From UBA4416 sp038327195 (GTDB lineage Bacteria > Bacteroidota > Bacteroidia > B-17B0 > Aurantibacillaceae), in assembly GCA_038327195.1 (NCBI GenBank), contig JBBQKU010000012.1:41907-105906 (forward strand): a stretch of DNA of 64,000 nt. The letters are read 5' to 3'. Below, piece by piece: positions 35,732 through 44,819 of the stretch. The notes under the pieces are model-generated. The model was given only the letters and a program-made list of their open reading frames with translations. It did no database searches and was not told the origin of the DNA. Made by a program: the position numbers and the translations under genes. How positions within the stretch are numbered: the first letter of the stretch is position 1; each line of letters begins with the position of its first letter.

Positions 35732-36628
35732 TTAATTGGCTTGAATTTTATACCATTTGGTGGTATTCGCTGGGTCAACAGTAGTAAGTGTTTGCACTAC
35801 TTTTGTTTTTTCGTCAGGAAGGCCTTTTGAAAAAATATTAACAATTTCATCTGCTTTAGCATTAAAAAATAGCTCCATTACAAATGTGGCAGGTCTGTTT
35901 TTATAAACGCCCACTAACAAATCCATTGATTTCAATATTTCACTTCTTCCTTCATCAGGTTTATCAAACATAATATCTAAACCAAGTCTATGATATCTGT
36001 ACATACATTCTCTAATAGGAATAAACACTGGCTGTAAGGCATTTTCAGGAATCCAATATCTATTTTTATTTGATTCTTGTGATTTCCAACCAATATCACC
36101 TGAACTTTGAGCATTAGCAACAATTATTTGAGCTTTTTGAAAATATTCTGTTCCTCCTAAACTTGAAAATGTATCGTAATCATTTGCTAAAATAATATAG
36201 GCGTAATATGATAAAACCGAAGTTAAGTTTGTAGAAAATGTATTTAAGTTAAATTCTAATTGTTGAAACTGCTGATATTTGAAAGTGAAGTTTTCGTCTA
36301 TGTAATTTACGGCTGGCGAAAAGTAGGAGCTTTTGAAGATTGGTCTTCTGCTTTGAACTTGAATCGTTGCTTTATAATCGTCGGTGCTTATTTTTTGAGT
36401 TACATTTATTAAAATCGAACAATCAATTCGTTCTGAAGTTGTGTAATTATCTTTTGTCCATTTTGTGTTATTCATAAACTCAAAAATGGCTTTTTGTAAT
36501 TGTTCAAAAATTTGTTTTTCAGTCGTTCCTTGTATTTGTGGGGAGGCAACTGTTACTTGGCAATTTAATTCTTGGGCAACTATTCCTGATGAATAGCAGA
36601 AAATTAGTATGAATATATATTTAAACAT
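35732..36628 (-). CDS. porD: PorD (DUF4835), type IX secretion-associated protein
   Basis: This 298-residue protein has a signal peptide (YIFILIFCYSSGIVAQ) and the DUF4835 features: E-L-N-C-Q-V-T-V at the mature start, F-M-N-N-T-K-W-T, S-R-R-P-I-F-K-S-S-Y and Y-Y-A-Y-I-I-L-A-N-D-Y-D-T-F. The family is annotated as T9SS protein PorD, to my recollection. Its exact role in the secretion machine is unclear. The reading frame overlaps coaBC by 8 bases. The coaBC/porD order is conserved in many Bacteroidota. It fits with the several T9SS-sorted proteins in this window. Confidence 0.8.
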   Translation of the reverse strand: MFKYIFILIFCYSSGIVAQELNCQVTVASPQIQGTTEKQIFEQLQKAIFEFMNNTKWTKDNYTTSERIDCSILINVTQKISTDDYKATIQVQSRRPIFKSSYFSPAVNYIDENFTFKYQQFQQLEFNLNTFSTNLTSVLSYYAYIILANDYDTFSSLGGTEYFQKAQIIVANAQSSGDIGWKSQESNKNRYWIPENALQPVFIPIRECMYRYHRLGLDIMFDKPDEGRSEILKSMDLLVGVYKNRPATFVMELFFNAKADEIVNIFSKGLPDEKTKVVQTLTTVDPANTTKWYKIQAN

Positions 36629-37823
36629 CTTTTTTAATTAATTGAATTGTAAAGTTTACAATGTCTTTAGCAACTTCTTGTTTTGTTTTTAACTCAAAAT
36701 TAGTTAAATTATTGTGTTTGTCAATAATTGTTATTTTATTGGTGTCAACTCCAAATCCAGAACCTTTTTCAGTTGCTGAATTTGCTATAATAAAGTCAAG
36801 ATTTTTTTTGATTATTTTGTCTTTTGCGTATTCAATAATATTATCGGTTTCTAATGCAAAGCCAATTAATAATTGTGACGTTTTTAGTTTTCCTAATGTC
36901 TCAAGCACATCAACTGTTTTTGTAAGTGCTAAATTAAATTCAGCATCCTTTTTTTTAATTTTAGTTGATGATACTTCAACTGGTTTATAATCTGCAACAG
37001 CAGCGGATAGTATTGCAATATCACAAGTTGTAAAAGCCGTTTGGCAAGCATTCAACATCTCTTCAGCACTTTCAATAGCTATAATTTTAACATTTACCTG
37101 ACTAGGCTTTTGATGCGATGGCCCTAAAACTAAGGTAACTAAAGCACCTTGTTTCGCAAATTCATCTGCAATAGCAACTCCCATTTTTCCTGAAGAGCGG
37201 TTTCCAATAAATCTAACTGGGTCAATGGCCTCATAGGTTGGCCCTGCATTTACTAAAATAACTTTGCCAATTAATGGTAATGTGCTTTGTATATCTTTTT
37301 TAATAAAATCAATAATAAATTCAGGTTCTGCCATGCGACCTTCTCCTATTAATCCACTTGCCAATTCGCCAAATTGCGCATTTATAACTATGTTTTTATT
37401 ATTTTTTAAAATTTCTAAATTTTTTAAAGTTGTTGGATGTTGATACATATCCAAATCCATGGCTGGAGCAACAAATACATTACATCTTGCTGATAAATAA
37501 CAAGCTGTTACAATATTATCACATATTCCATATGCAAATTTCGCTAATGTATTTGCTGTTAATGGTGCAACTACAAATATGTCAGCCCATTCGGCAAGTG
37601 CAACGTGATTATTCCAATTATTCGAAGAATCAAAAAAGTCAGAAATTACATCATTTTTACTTAATACTGAAAGTGTTTTTGAGCTAACAAATTCCTCAGC
37701 AGATTTTGTCATTATTACTTTAACTTCTGCTCCTTCTTTAATAAATAGCCTAACTAAATGAGCACATTTATAAGAGGCGATTCCGCCTGTTATACCAAGT
37801 AAAATATGTTTGCCTTTTAACAT
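36621..37823 (-). CDS. coaBC: CoaBC, phosphopantothenoylcysteine synthase/decarboxylase
   Basis: This bifunctional enzyme of coenzyme A synthesis joins cysteine to 4-phosphopantothenate (CoaB) and decarboxylates the product (CoaC). I place the start at 37823 (MLKGKHILLGITGG), giving 400 residues. The longer in-frame ATG at 37892 runs through the terminator hairpin at 37861-37890 and adds nothing conserved. CoaC occupies about residues 1-180, with G-G-I-A-S-Y-K, the active-site His73 in N-H-V-A-L-A-E-W-A-D, and P-A-M-D-L-D-M-Y. CoaB follows with G-P-T-Y-E-A-I-D-P-V-R and S-A-A-V-A-D-Y-K-P. It overlaps porD by 8 bases. Confidence 0.96.
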   Translation of the reverse strand: MLKGKHILLGITGGIASYKCAHLVRLFIKEGAEVKVIMTKSAEEFVSSKTLSVLSKNDVISDFFDSSNNWNNHVALAEWADIFVVAPLTANTLAKFAYGICDNIVTACYLSARCNVFVAPAMDLDMYQHPTTLKNLEILKNNKNIVINAQFGELASGLIGEGRMAEPEFIIDFIKKDIQSTLPLIGKVILVNAGPTYEAIDPVRFIGNRSSGKMGVAIADEFAKQGALVTLVLGPSHQKPSQVNVKIIAIESAEEMLNACQTAFTTCDIAILSAAVADYKPVEVSSTKIKKKDAEFNLALTKTVDVLETLGKLKTSQLLIGFALETDNIIEYAKDKIIKKNLDFIIANSATEKGSGFGVDTNKITIIDKHNNLTNFELKTKQEVAKDIVNFTIQLIKKDV

Positions 37824-37860
37824 TTTAGGGACTAAAGATAACAAATTAAATATAAAAAAA

Positions 37861-37890
37861 GAGTCATTTTGAATGGTATCAAAATGACTC
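37861..37890 (-). terminator. intrinsic terminator after secreted amidase gene
   Basis: Perfect 12-base arms (37861-37872, 37879-37890) close a 6-base loop. Seven A just left give a T run on the minus strand. It lies 27 bases past the amidase stop and directly before the coaBC start. Confidence 0.85.
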
Positions 37891-37916
37891 AAATAAATAG
37901 AAATTAAGCGGAAGAA

Positions 37917-40900
37917 TTACTGTTTAATCATTTTTTTATATAATACTTTTTCGTTTAACTTAATTTTCACTAAATACGTCCCGCTACTTAAATTTAATGA
38001 ACTTGCATCAATTGTTTTATTAAAAACACCAGCGCTTTCTTTTGTTTGATAATAAGCTATTTCTTTACCTAATGCATCAATTATAGTAAGTTCAACATTA
38101 CTGTCAGAAGTTAGGTTTAACGAAATCAAAAATGTATTTGAAAAAGGATTTGGATAAATACTTATCTGGTTACTTTCTGTGATATTTGAAATTCCAGCAG
38201 TAAGAGTTATTGTTTGACCGTTTGTGCTTACTACTGGGCTTTGTAAACCTGCTCCGTTTTCTGATTTCACATTAAAGAAATAGGTTGTCCCTAACGTAAG
38301 GGTTAAACTTTTCGCCGTAACTAAAGTATCTCCCCAATTACTTGTCCAACCTAATGTGTTTGTGAAGCCAGGGGCTGTGCCAATTGAGTACCAGTATTTT
38401 GCAATATCCGAATTTGGATCTTTTGAAGAAGACCAATTTGCAGAAAGAGAATCACTTGTCGCAACCACATTAATATCTGATGCTTTTCCATCATTAATGT
38501 TCGCAATTGTAGTAGGATTTGTCCAGTCAACATTTAAATCTTCGTAATCGATAGTAGATAAATTTCCAGCAAAATCATTAACTATTGATTTTACTTTGGC
38601 TCCAAATTGAATTGGGCTAGGGTTTTGATATCTGGCATCATAAGCATTGCCTGGGCCAACAGAAACAGTTACTGATGTTGTTGGACGCGATCGATATACT
38701 TTAATTTCATCCAGACTCCAAATGCAATTCCCACTTCTAAACGAAATATAGTCACCAACAGTGTGCGGTGTTGGGTCTGTCCAGGTTGCTATTTTTGTTA
38801 AATTTTGATATACATCAATTTTACCTGAAATACGATCAAAAATCACTTTATAATCATACCATTGCCCTGGAATAATTGTACATGTTGGACTTACTTCTAA
38901 AGTAAAAACATTATTTATAGTTTTATAAACTTCAACAGTAGCTGTGTTTGTAATAGCTGATGTGCCTAATCTAAAATAAACAAAGTAGGAATTATATCGA
39001 TTTGAAGAATCTGGTCTATCAACAAAAAAGTGGAAACCAGCTCTGCGGTTTGTACCAGAACCAGCGATTTTTCCTTTAAAGTTATATAAATATCTGTTAG
39101 ATAAAGTTTGGGTTAAGGCAGCATATATATTTGTATTTGAGGCTGCAAGACTTACTTCGTCAGTTTGTTCTAAAGCATTTGTGTTTATAATCCAAGTTCC
39201 TGTTTTTTGAGTCCATTCAGGGTGAATTGCTAAGTCAAAATTATCTGAAAAAAATCCATGAGTATAATTTCCTCTCCATTCGGTAGCATTATAATCTAAA
39301 ACTTGGTAAAAACTTTTTTCTAATCCAGAACCACCAGTATCAGCATCGGTAAAAGATGCAGTAAAGTTTGCTGTTTTCCATGCACCAACCGTCGAAATGG
39401 TAGTAGTTGGAGCTATTGCATCAACCGTACTTGTTACCACTGCATTTGTTGTATATGTTGCAGCCCAACCAAGTTGTGTTGTTGCGCAATCAGAACGGAA
39501 TTCGAATAATAAACTAGATCCTGATGAATTTATAATTCCAGGAGAAACATTGTTTGTGTATTTTCCTATTAATGTTGAACTAGTTGAACTTCCATCATAA
39601 ATAAATAAATAATCAAAATTATTTTCTAAACTAAAAGCTGTAAAATTCATACTAATTGAAGTAGCACCTGCAGGTTGAAATAACCATAATTTTCGTTCGT
39701 CGTTTGAGTAATTTGCACCCGCACCGCCTGTATCATAAAATGTTCCAGAAGTTGCAACAATAGTTGTTGTTACGGGCGAATTATTTAGCATTTTATAATA
39801 TTTTTCCCAATTCCAATAAGGGCCAGGATCATTATGAGTTTGACTTGGAAACATTTGATGCCCTTTAATTTTTACGCAAGTCCCTTGCAAACAAGATGCT
39901 GTTGAACCACTACAACCTGGACCAAAATAGCAACGTAATGGATTAATAGAATAGCCTGCGCACATATCTCTTACTAAATCAGTACTTCCAACAAACATAG
40001 CATTAGTATACCATGAACCAGTTGAATTATAACCTTCATGCTCAATTCCTAATGTATAAGGGTTTTCAGATCCAATATGCCATGCTTTATTACTCTCTAA
40101 CACCATTTGTGTCACTTGTCCATCAGAACTACGAATAACGTAATGCGCACTTGCACTTGCAGCGCAGTTTTTAAACCAGGAAATACAGCCAGCATAACTT
40201 CCCTCAACATCATGTATTGCCACCATTGTAATTGCTGTTCCAGCACGCGAACTATAATTGCACGTAGTTGGATTCCATAGGGCAGGAGGATAGTCAACAG
40301 ATGCCACAGAACTAATTCCTCCAGATGATCTATATGTAGCTCCAGTTCCGCTAGTTATTGTTGTTGGGTTAATAATGACTTTATTTGAACTTAATACTTC
40401 ATAATTTGTCCCAAATACAATTTGTAAATCAATGCCATAATCGGGGAAGCCATAAAAATCTTGAAATTCTCCTTTTGATAAAAACCAATACAATTGATAC
40501 AATTGAGAATTCATCGCGAAATCTGTTTGTAAATCAGCTAATAACGGCAATTCGCTTAAGGCAATAAAAATAGGTTTATAATCTGCAATGTTATTGCCCG
40601 TAATGCTTTGTTGCGCCTGCAAAACAGAAAATGCTTTTGCATAAGCTAAAATGTTTTTTTCAGGATTTGATTTGATATCATTTACCGAAAAATCGGATAA
40701 GCCAGAAACCGTTATTAAATTGTTTCTAAAATAACCTTTGCCATCTTCAGTTAAACCCATTACGCCAAATGCAGTGGGATATCCAATACAACTTGGTTCA
40801 ACACTTACATTTAAATGCTCAAATCTACTTTGCGAAAAAGCAACTGATTCTAACACACCTTTTGGTATTGAAGGGTTTAATAAGTAAGCCTTTCGAAAAG

Positions 40901-40997
40901 AAGCTTCGTATGGATTTGGAATTAATAAATCATTATCTGAATTTGAAAATGATTGAAAGCACAATAAGGTTGAAATTAAAAGTATTAGTTTTTTCAT
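37917..40997 (-). CDS. secreted N-acetylmuramoyl-L-alanine amidase with T9SS domain
   Basis: This 1026-residue multidomain protein has a signal peptide (LILLISTLLCFQSFS). Residues 30-200 resemble a lysozyme-like segment (I-P-K-G-V-L-E-S-V-A-F-S-Q-S-R-F). An amidase_2 domain at about 250-405 has zinc-ligand candidates in V-A-I-H-D-V-E-G and G-H-Q, and H-N-D-P-G-P-Y-W-N-W. A CUB-like domain follows (about 415-530), then a LamG/concanavalin-like region (about 585-760) and an Fn3-like domain (about 845-930). The C-terminus is a type A T9SS domain (SIYPNPFSNTFLI). It should cut peptidoglycan outside the cell, perhaps that of other bacteria. A clear terminator follows. Confidence 0.85.
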   Translation of the reverse strand: MKKLILLISTLLCFQSFSNSDNDLLIPNPYEASFRKAYLLNPSIPKGVLESVAFSQSRFEHLNVSVEPSCIGYPTAFGVMGLTEDGKGYFRNNLITVSGLSDFSVNDIKSNPEKNILAYAKAFSVLQAQQSITGNNIADYKPIFIALSELPLLADLQTDFAMNSQLYQLYWFLSKGEFQDFYGFPDYGIDLQIVFGTNYEVLSSNKVIINPTTITSGTGATYRSSGGISSVASVDYPPALWNPTTCNYSSRAGTAITMVAIHDVEGSYAGCISWFKNCAASASAHYVIRSSDGQVTQMVLESNKAWHIGSENPYTLGIEHEGYNSTGSWYTNAMFVGSTDLVRDMCAGYSINPLRCYFGPGCSGSTASCLQGTCVKIKGHQMFPSQTHNDPGPYWNWEKYYKMLNNSPVTTTIVATSGTFYDTGGAGANYSNDERKLWLFQPAGATSISMNFTAFSLENNFDYLFIYDGSSTSSTLIGKYTNNVSPGIINSSGSSLLFEFRSDCATTQLGWAATYTTNAVVTSTVDAIAPTTTISTVGAWKTANFTASFTDADTGGSGLEKSFYQVLDYNATEWRGNYTHGFFSDNFDLAIHPEWTQKTGTWIINTNALEQTDEVSLAASNTNIYAALTQTLSNRYLYNFKGKIAGSGTNRRAGFHFFVDRPDSSNRYNSYFVYFRLGTSAITNTATVEVYKTINNVFTLEVSPTCTIIPGQWYDYKVIFDRISGKIDVYQNLTKIATWTDPTPHTVGDYISFRSGNCIWSLDEIKVYRSRPTTSVTVSVGPGNAYDARYQNPSPIQFGAKVKSIVNDFAGNLSTIDYEDLNVDWTNPTTIANINDGKASDINVVATSDSLSANWSSSKDPNSDIAKYWYSIGTAPGFTNTLGWTSNWGDTLVTAKSLTLTLGTTYFFNVKSENGAGLQSPVVSTNGQTITLTAGISNITESNQISIYPNPFSNTFLISLNLTSDSNVELTIIDALGKEIAYYQTKESAGVFNKTIDASSLNLSSGTYLVKIKLNEKVLYKKMIKQ

Positions 40998-41060
40998 AGG
41001 TATATATTACAATCGTCTAAAGTATGACATATAATGTTAAGTAAAAACTAAATATTTTAG

Positions 41061-41074
41061 CTAAACTAGTTTAG
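41061..41074. promoter_or_regulatory. perfect 14-base palindrome in divergent promoter region
   Basis: CTAAACTAGTTTAG is self-complementary and lies in the 230-base gap between the divergent amidase and U32 peptidase genes. A second small hairpin (41150-41157 with 41161-41168) lies nearer the U32 gene. An operator is possible, with no direct support. Confidence 0.3.
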
Positions 41075-41227
41075 TGTTTTATTTTAATAAAGATTTAACA
41101 ATTATGATTTTAAGTATGTTTTGAATTGGTATTTTTTGAAAAAAATTTGGTATTGTTTTTAACAATACTCCCTTATTTTACTTGTTACTTGCAATCAAAC
41201 AAATAAATACAGACCTTTACCAATCGT

Positions 41228-43090
41228 ATGAAAAAGAAAGTTGAAATTCTATCACCTGCTAAAAATTTAGTTCAAGGAATAGCTGCCATTAATGCCGGTG
41301 CTGATGCTGTATATATTGGCGCACCTCAATTTGGAGCCCGCTCTAATGCAACTAATTCTCTGGTAGATATTGAAGAATTGGTAAAATATGCTCACTTATT
41401 TAAGGCTCAAGTTTTTGTAGTAGTAAACACTATTTTGTACGATCATGAATTAGAAGATTGTAAAAAATTAATCCATACATTATATGCAATAGGCGTAGAT
41501 GCTTTAATTGTACAAGATATGGCTATTATGGAAATGGATTTGCCTCCAATTGTTATTCATGCTAGTACTCAAGCAAATAACAGAGATCCTAAGCATGTAA
41601 AATTCTTGAAAGATGCTGGAATGAAACGTGTAGTGCTGGCCCGAGAATTAAATTTGGATCAGATTAAAGATATTAGTAAAGAAACTGATGTTGAATTAGA
41701 ATTTTTTGTTTCAGGTGCACTTTGTGTTTCTTTCAGTGGTAATTGTTATATGAGTATTGCTAATGGAGAAAGAAGTGCGAACAGAGGTTCGTGCGCACAA
41801 AATTGCCGACTGCCTTATAATTTAGTCGATGGGACTGGAAAAACCTTAATAGCAAATAGTCATTTATTATCCATTAAAGATTTAGACTTAAGTAATCAGT
41901 TACCAAATTTAATTGAGGCGGGTATCACATCTTTTAAAATCGAAGGACGATTAAAAGATATGGTGTATGTTAAAAACAACACCTCTTTTTTACGAAAAAA
42001 ATTAGATGCGTTTTTAGAAAATAACGAAACCTATCAAAAAGCATCATCTGGTAGAACATTTTACAACTTCGAAGCAGAAATGGATAGAAGCTTCAACAGA
42101 GGTTATACAGATTATTTTGTAAACAAGAGAACCGAAAAAATAGGCTCTTGGGAAAGTCCAAAATCACAAGGGCAATTAATAGGGAAATTGTTAGAAGTAA
42201 AAGCCAATGGTTATGTTATTGAGAATAGCGATTTATTAAATAATGGTGACGGACTTTTTTTTCTCAACGAAAATAATGAACCAGATGGCGCACAAGTAAA
42301 TATCATTATTAATAACATTGTTGTTCCAAACACATTTAAAGCTTTAAAACCTGGAACTATAATTTATAGAAATTCGGATGCTAATTTTAATAGGCTAGTA
42401 GAAAGGGATGATAGTGCAATCCGTAAAATTGGCGTTACATTTAAATTTACAGAAACAAATACTGGATTTCAATTATTAGCTATTGATGAAGATGGACACG
42501 AAAGCATTTCAACTTTTGATTCAGAAAAAGAATTAGCAAAAAATGAAGAGTCAACGATTCCAAATATCAAAAAAAATCTTTCTAAAACTGGTAATACGCC
42601 CTTTATTATAGATGATATAGAAGTTGAATTTTCGAAAAATTGGTTTTTACCAATTTCTAAAATAAATGAAATTAGAAGAGTTGTATTAGAACAACTCATT
42701 GACATCCGAATAAATGACTATAAGCGTTCAGAAATTCAAATAAAAAAAACAGATCATCCATATCCAGTTTCTCAATTAGATTTCACATACAATGTTTCTA
42801 ATAATTTAGCACGTACATTTTATAAAAGACATGGCGTAACCGATATTGAAAAAGCATTTGAATTACAATGGGATCCAGGAAAATCGCGAGTAATGGTTAC
42901 CAAATATTGTGTTAAATATGAATTGGGAAAATGTGCCCGTTTCCAAAAAGAAACTATGGGCGAAAAAGTGGTTGAACCACTTATTTTAAAACAAGGTGAA
43001 TTAGAATATAAATTAAAATTTAATTGCAAACCTTGCGAAATGGAAATTTGGGAAAAAGATGCTGAACTAGAATTTGAAGACGAAGATTAA
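41228..43090 (+). CDS. U32 family peptidase, TrhP/RlhA-like RNA hydroxylation protein
   Basis: This 620-residue protein starts with V-E-I-L-S-P-A-K-N and the repeated A-G-A-D-A-V-Y-I-G of the U32 TIM-barrel. The signature E-F-F-V-S-G-A-L-C-V-S-F-S-G-N-C-Y-M-S is followed by R-G-S-C-A-Q-N-C-R-L-P. These cysteines are thought to bind an iron-sulfur cluster in the E. coli relatives TrhP and RlhA, which hydroxylate tRNA and 23S rRNA. The C-terminal region has V-T-K-Y-C-V-K-Y-E-L-G-K-C and N-C-K-P-C-E. The length suits the large Bacteroidota form. I cannot decide between tRNA and rRNA as target. It stands alone with gaps on both sides. Confidence 0.85.
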   Translation: MKKKVEILSPAKNLVQGIAAINAGADAVYIGAPQFGARSNATNSLVDIEELVKYAHLFKAQVFVVVNTILYDHELEDCKKLIHTLYAIGVDALIVQDMAIMEMDLPPIVIHASTQANNRDPKHVKFLKDAGMKRVVLARELNLDQIKDISKETDVELEFFVSGALCVSFSGNCYMSIANGERSANRGSCAQNCRLPYNLVDGTGKTLIANSHLLSIKDLDLSNQLPNLIEAGITSFKIEGRLKDMVYVKNNTSFLRKKLDAFLENNETYQKASSGRTFYNFEAEMDRSFNRGYTDYFVNKRTEKIGSWESPKSQGQLIGKLLEVKANGYVIENSDLLNNGDGLFFLNENNEPDGAQVNIIINNIVVPNTFKALKPGTIIYRNSDANFNRLVERDDSAIRKIGVTFKFTETNTGFQLLAIDEDGHESISTFDSEKELAKNEESTIPNIKKNLSKTGNTPFIIDDIEVEFSKNWFLPISKINEIRRVVLEQLIDIRINDYKRSEIQIKKTDHPYPVSQLDFTYNVSNNLARTFYKRHGVTDIEKAFELQWDPGKSRVMVTKYCVKYELGKCARFQKETMGEKVVEPLILKQGELEYKLKFNCKPCEMEIWEKDAELEFEDED

Positions 43091-43150
43091 TATTTAGTCT
43101 GAAAGGAAATTTAATTTTACAAATTTCTGTTTTTAAATAATCTTTGTTAT

Positions 43151-43240
43151 TAAGGCTTTGGGCGTTCCCTTCGGGCGGCCTTTTCGCTCCAATCTTTTGC
43201 TAAAAAGCAAAAGGATTTCCACTGCAAAACCTAACGCAAT
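43151..43240. repeat. GC-rich interspersed-repeat-like element
   Basis: This patch stands out as GC-rich in an AT-rich setting. It contains a CCCTTCGGG hairpin at 43167-43175 and an imperfect stem pairing AATCTTTTGCT (43190-43200 and on) with AGCAAAAGGATT. It resembles short interspersed elements I recall from Bacteroidota genomes, in which a CCCTTCGGG part precedes AATCTTTTGC and AAAGGATTTCCACTGC. No copy elsewhere in this window was found by eye. Confidence 0.5.
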
Positions 43241-43258
43241 TTTTTATAACCATGTAAT

Positions 43259-43360
43259 TTACTTTCCATAGCAGAGATAGCTTTTCACAATAAATATGAC
43301 AAGTATTGCTACAAAAAACAGACCAATTGAAATTGAGATTATTTTGTCTTTATTTTTCAT
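43259..43360 (-). CDS. possible 33-residue single-TM micro-protein
   Basis: An ATG at 43360 opens a 33-codon frame closed by TAA at 43259. The product has a basic N-terminus (MKNKDK), one hydrophobic helix of about 19 residues (IISISIGLFFVAILVIFIV) and a short tail (KSYLCYGK). The layout is that of a genuine small membrane protein. There is no supporting neighbour or clear promoter, so chance remains possible in AT-rich DNA. Confidence 0.35.
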   Translation of the reverse strand: MKNKDKIISISIGLFFVAILVIFIVKSYLCYGK

Positions 43361-43466
43361 TATTAATCTAAGTTACATACTTTTTTAATGAAATTTAGAA
43401 TCAAAATTTAAAAATTAAATGAAATGATGAAATTATTTTTCTCAAAAATGGTTGTAAATAATCAAT

Positions 43467-43497
43467 ATTGAGTTACCCAATTTAATTTGTATTTTTG
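43467..43497 (+). promoter_or_regulatory. Bacteroidota-type promoter for the CsgG-like operon
   Basis: ATTG (43467-43470), a 19-base spacer and TATTTTTG (43490-43497) match the TTTG-N19-TAnnTTTG consensus with one mismatch. The ATG of the next gene lies 17 bases downstream. It should drive the three-gene unit 43515-48838. Confidence 0.6.
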
Positions 43498-43514
43498 AGT
43501 AACATCATTATACT

Positions 43515-44819
43515 ATGTCTGAAATTAATAAAGATCAACAAATAGAAAGCCTTGAAGAAAAGGTAACGCATTTAAGTCGTATGCTAGTAAAGTCATTTGG
43601 TTATGCTGAGCAAGACCCAGATACTTTTTTACAGAATGCTCGCCGAACTACAGAAGCCATTTGCCGATTTATGTACACCAAAGAATTGGGTGAGCCAAAA
43701 GGCAAAATGATGCTGAATGATTACGGTAGAGAATTATTAAATAAAAAAATAATTCCAGATAAAATTGGAATTTTAATCGGTACGATTCAAACCTATGGTA
43801 ATTACGCTGCTCATGCCCAAGATGATTTATCGGAGGCAACCCGCGAATGGATTGCGCCTTGCCAAACTGCGTTAGCAAGTTTAACCAACTGGTTTTTTCT
43901 TGAATATTTAAAAGGCAATGTGCCAAATGAATTGCTAACTCCTATTCAAAGTTTTGCTGAGCCTACAGGTCATTCAAACGTAAGGGAATCACCAGCAGTT
44001 GCAACAAAAAAAATGTCGCTCGTTTCTATCTTATTAATAAGTATTGCCGTTTTAGTGATTGGAGTTTCTGCCTTTTATTTGATAACCAAAGATAAATCAA
44101 CGAGTATTGAAAAGGCTGATATTGTTCCAATTACATCTTCTGAAAATGTTGTAAAGCAACAGGAAGAAATGGTTGACAATTTAAACAGCACAACTCCAAA
44201 TGCAGATGCAAAACGAATTGCAATTTTATATTTTGATAATGGTTCTGATAACGCTGAACTATCTCGTTTAAGAAAAGGTTTAGCGGACATGCTTATTTCT
44301 GATTTATCAAAAATAAAAATGTTAAATGTAATTGAACGTGCTAGATTAGAAGAAATACTAAAAGAGCAAAAATTAAATAATTCGAAAGAATTTGATGCAT
44401 CAACTGCCAGTAAAGTTGGAAAGCTTTTAGGTGTACAATATATTTTGACAGGAGCATTTTTTGATTTAATGGGAAGTATGCGAATGGACGCGCGGATTAT
44501 AGATGTTGAGACTGGGAAAATTATTAAAAGTGAAGGTATTGATGGCGCAACAAATACATTTTTTGATTTAGAAAAAAAATTGGTTGTGAAAATTGCTGGT
44601 GGTTTAAATGTTGATTTATCTAGTGATAAAACTAGTGATACAGAAGTGAAACAGGCATCATTAAGTTACGAAACATCTTTGCTTTTTTCTGATGGATTAG
44701 ATCAAATGGATAAAGGAGAGAATTCGAAAGCAATAGAAACATTTAAAAAAGTGCTGAAAAAAAATCCTGATTTTGTGCCCGCACAACAAGCTCTTAATAA
44801 ATTACAGAAAAAAGTATAA
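43515..44819 (+). CDS. DUF4145-like/TM/CsgG-like membrane protein
   Basis: This 434-residue protein has no signal peptide. Residues 1-150 resemble the DUF4145 domain (R-R-T-T-E-A-I-C-R-F-M, then Y-G-N-Y-A-A-H and a W-F-F end), known mostly from nucleic-acid or defence proteins. A single TM helix follows at about 168-190. After it comes a CsgG/FlgO-like domain at about 218-375 (I-A-I-L-Y-F-D-N, L-R-K-G-L-A-D-M-L-I-S-D-L-S, M-R-M-D-A-R-I-I-D-V-E-T-G). A short TPR ends the protein. The DUF4145 part thus faces the cytoplasm and the CsgG-like part the periplasm. Its stop overlaps the next start by one base. Confidence 0.8.
   Translation: MSEINKDQQIESLEEKVTHLSRMLVKSFGYAEQDPDTFLQNARRTTEAICRFMYTKELGEPKGKMMLNDYGRELLNKKIIPDKIGILIGTIQTYGNYAAHAQDDLSEATREWIAPCQTALASLTNWFFLEYLKGNVPNELLTPIQSFAEPTGHSNVRESPAVATKKMSLVSILLISIAVLVIGVSAFYLITKDKSTSIEKADIVPITSSENVVKQQEEMVDNLNSTTPNADAKRIAILYFDNGSDNAELSRLRKGLADMLISDLSKIKMLNVIERARLEEILKEQKLNNSKEFDASTASKVGKLLGVQYILTGAFFDLMGSMRMDARIIDVETGKIIKSEGIDGATNTFFDLEKKLVVKIAGGLNVDLSSDKTSDTEVKQASLSYETSLLFSDGLDQMDKGENSKAIETFKKVLKKNPDFVPAQQALNKLQKKV

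Larger units (their letters stand above)
43091..43514. other. 424-base gap with repeat element, micro-ORF and promoter
   Basis: The stretch begins with a weak hairpin after the U32 stop (43108-43114 with 43123-43129). It then holds a GC-rich element at 43151-43240, a possible 33-codon membrane protein on the minus strand (43259-43360) and a well-matched promoter at 43467-43497 for the next gene. The remaining bases are plain AT-rich sequence. Confidence 0.6.
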
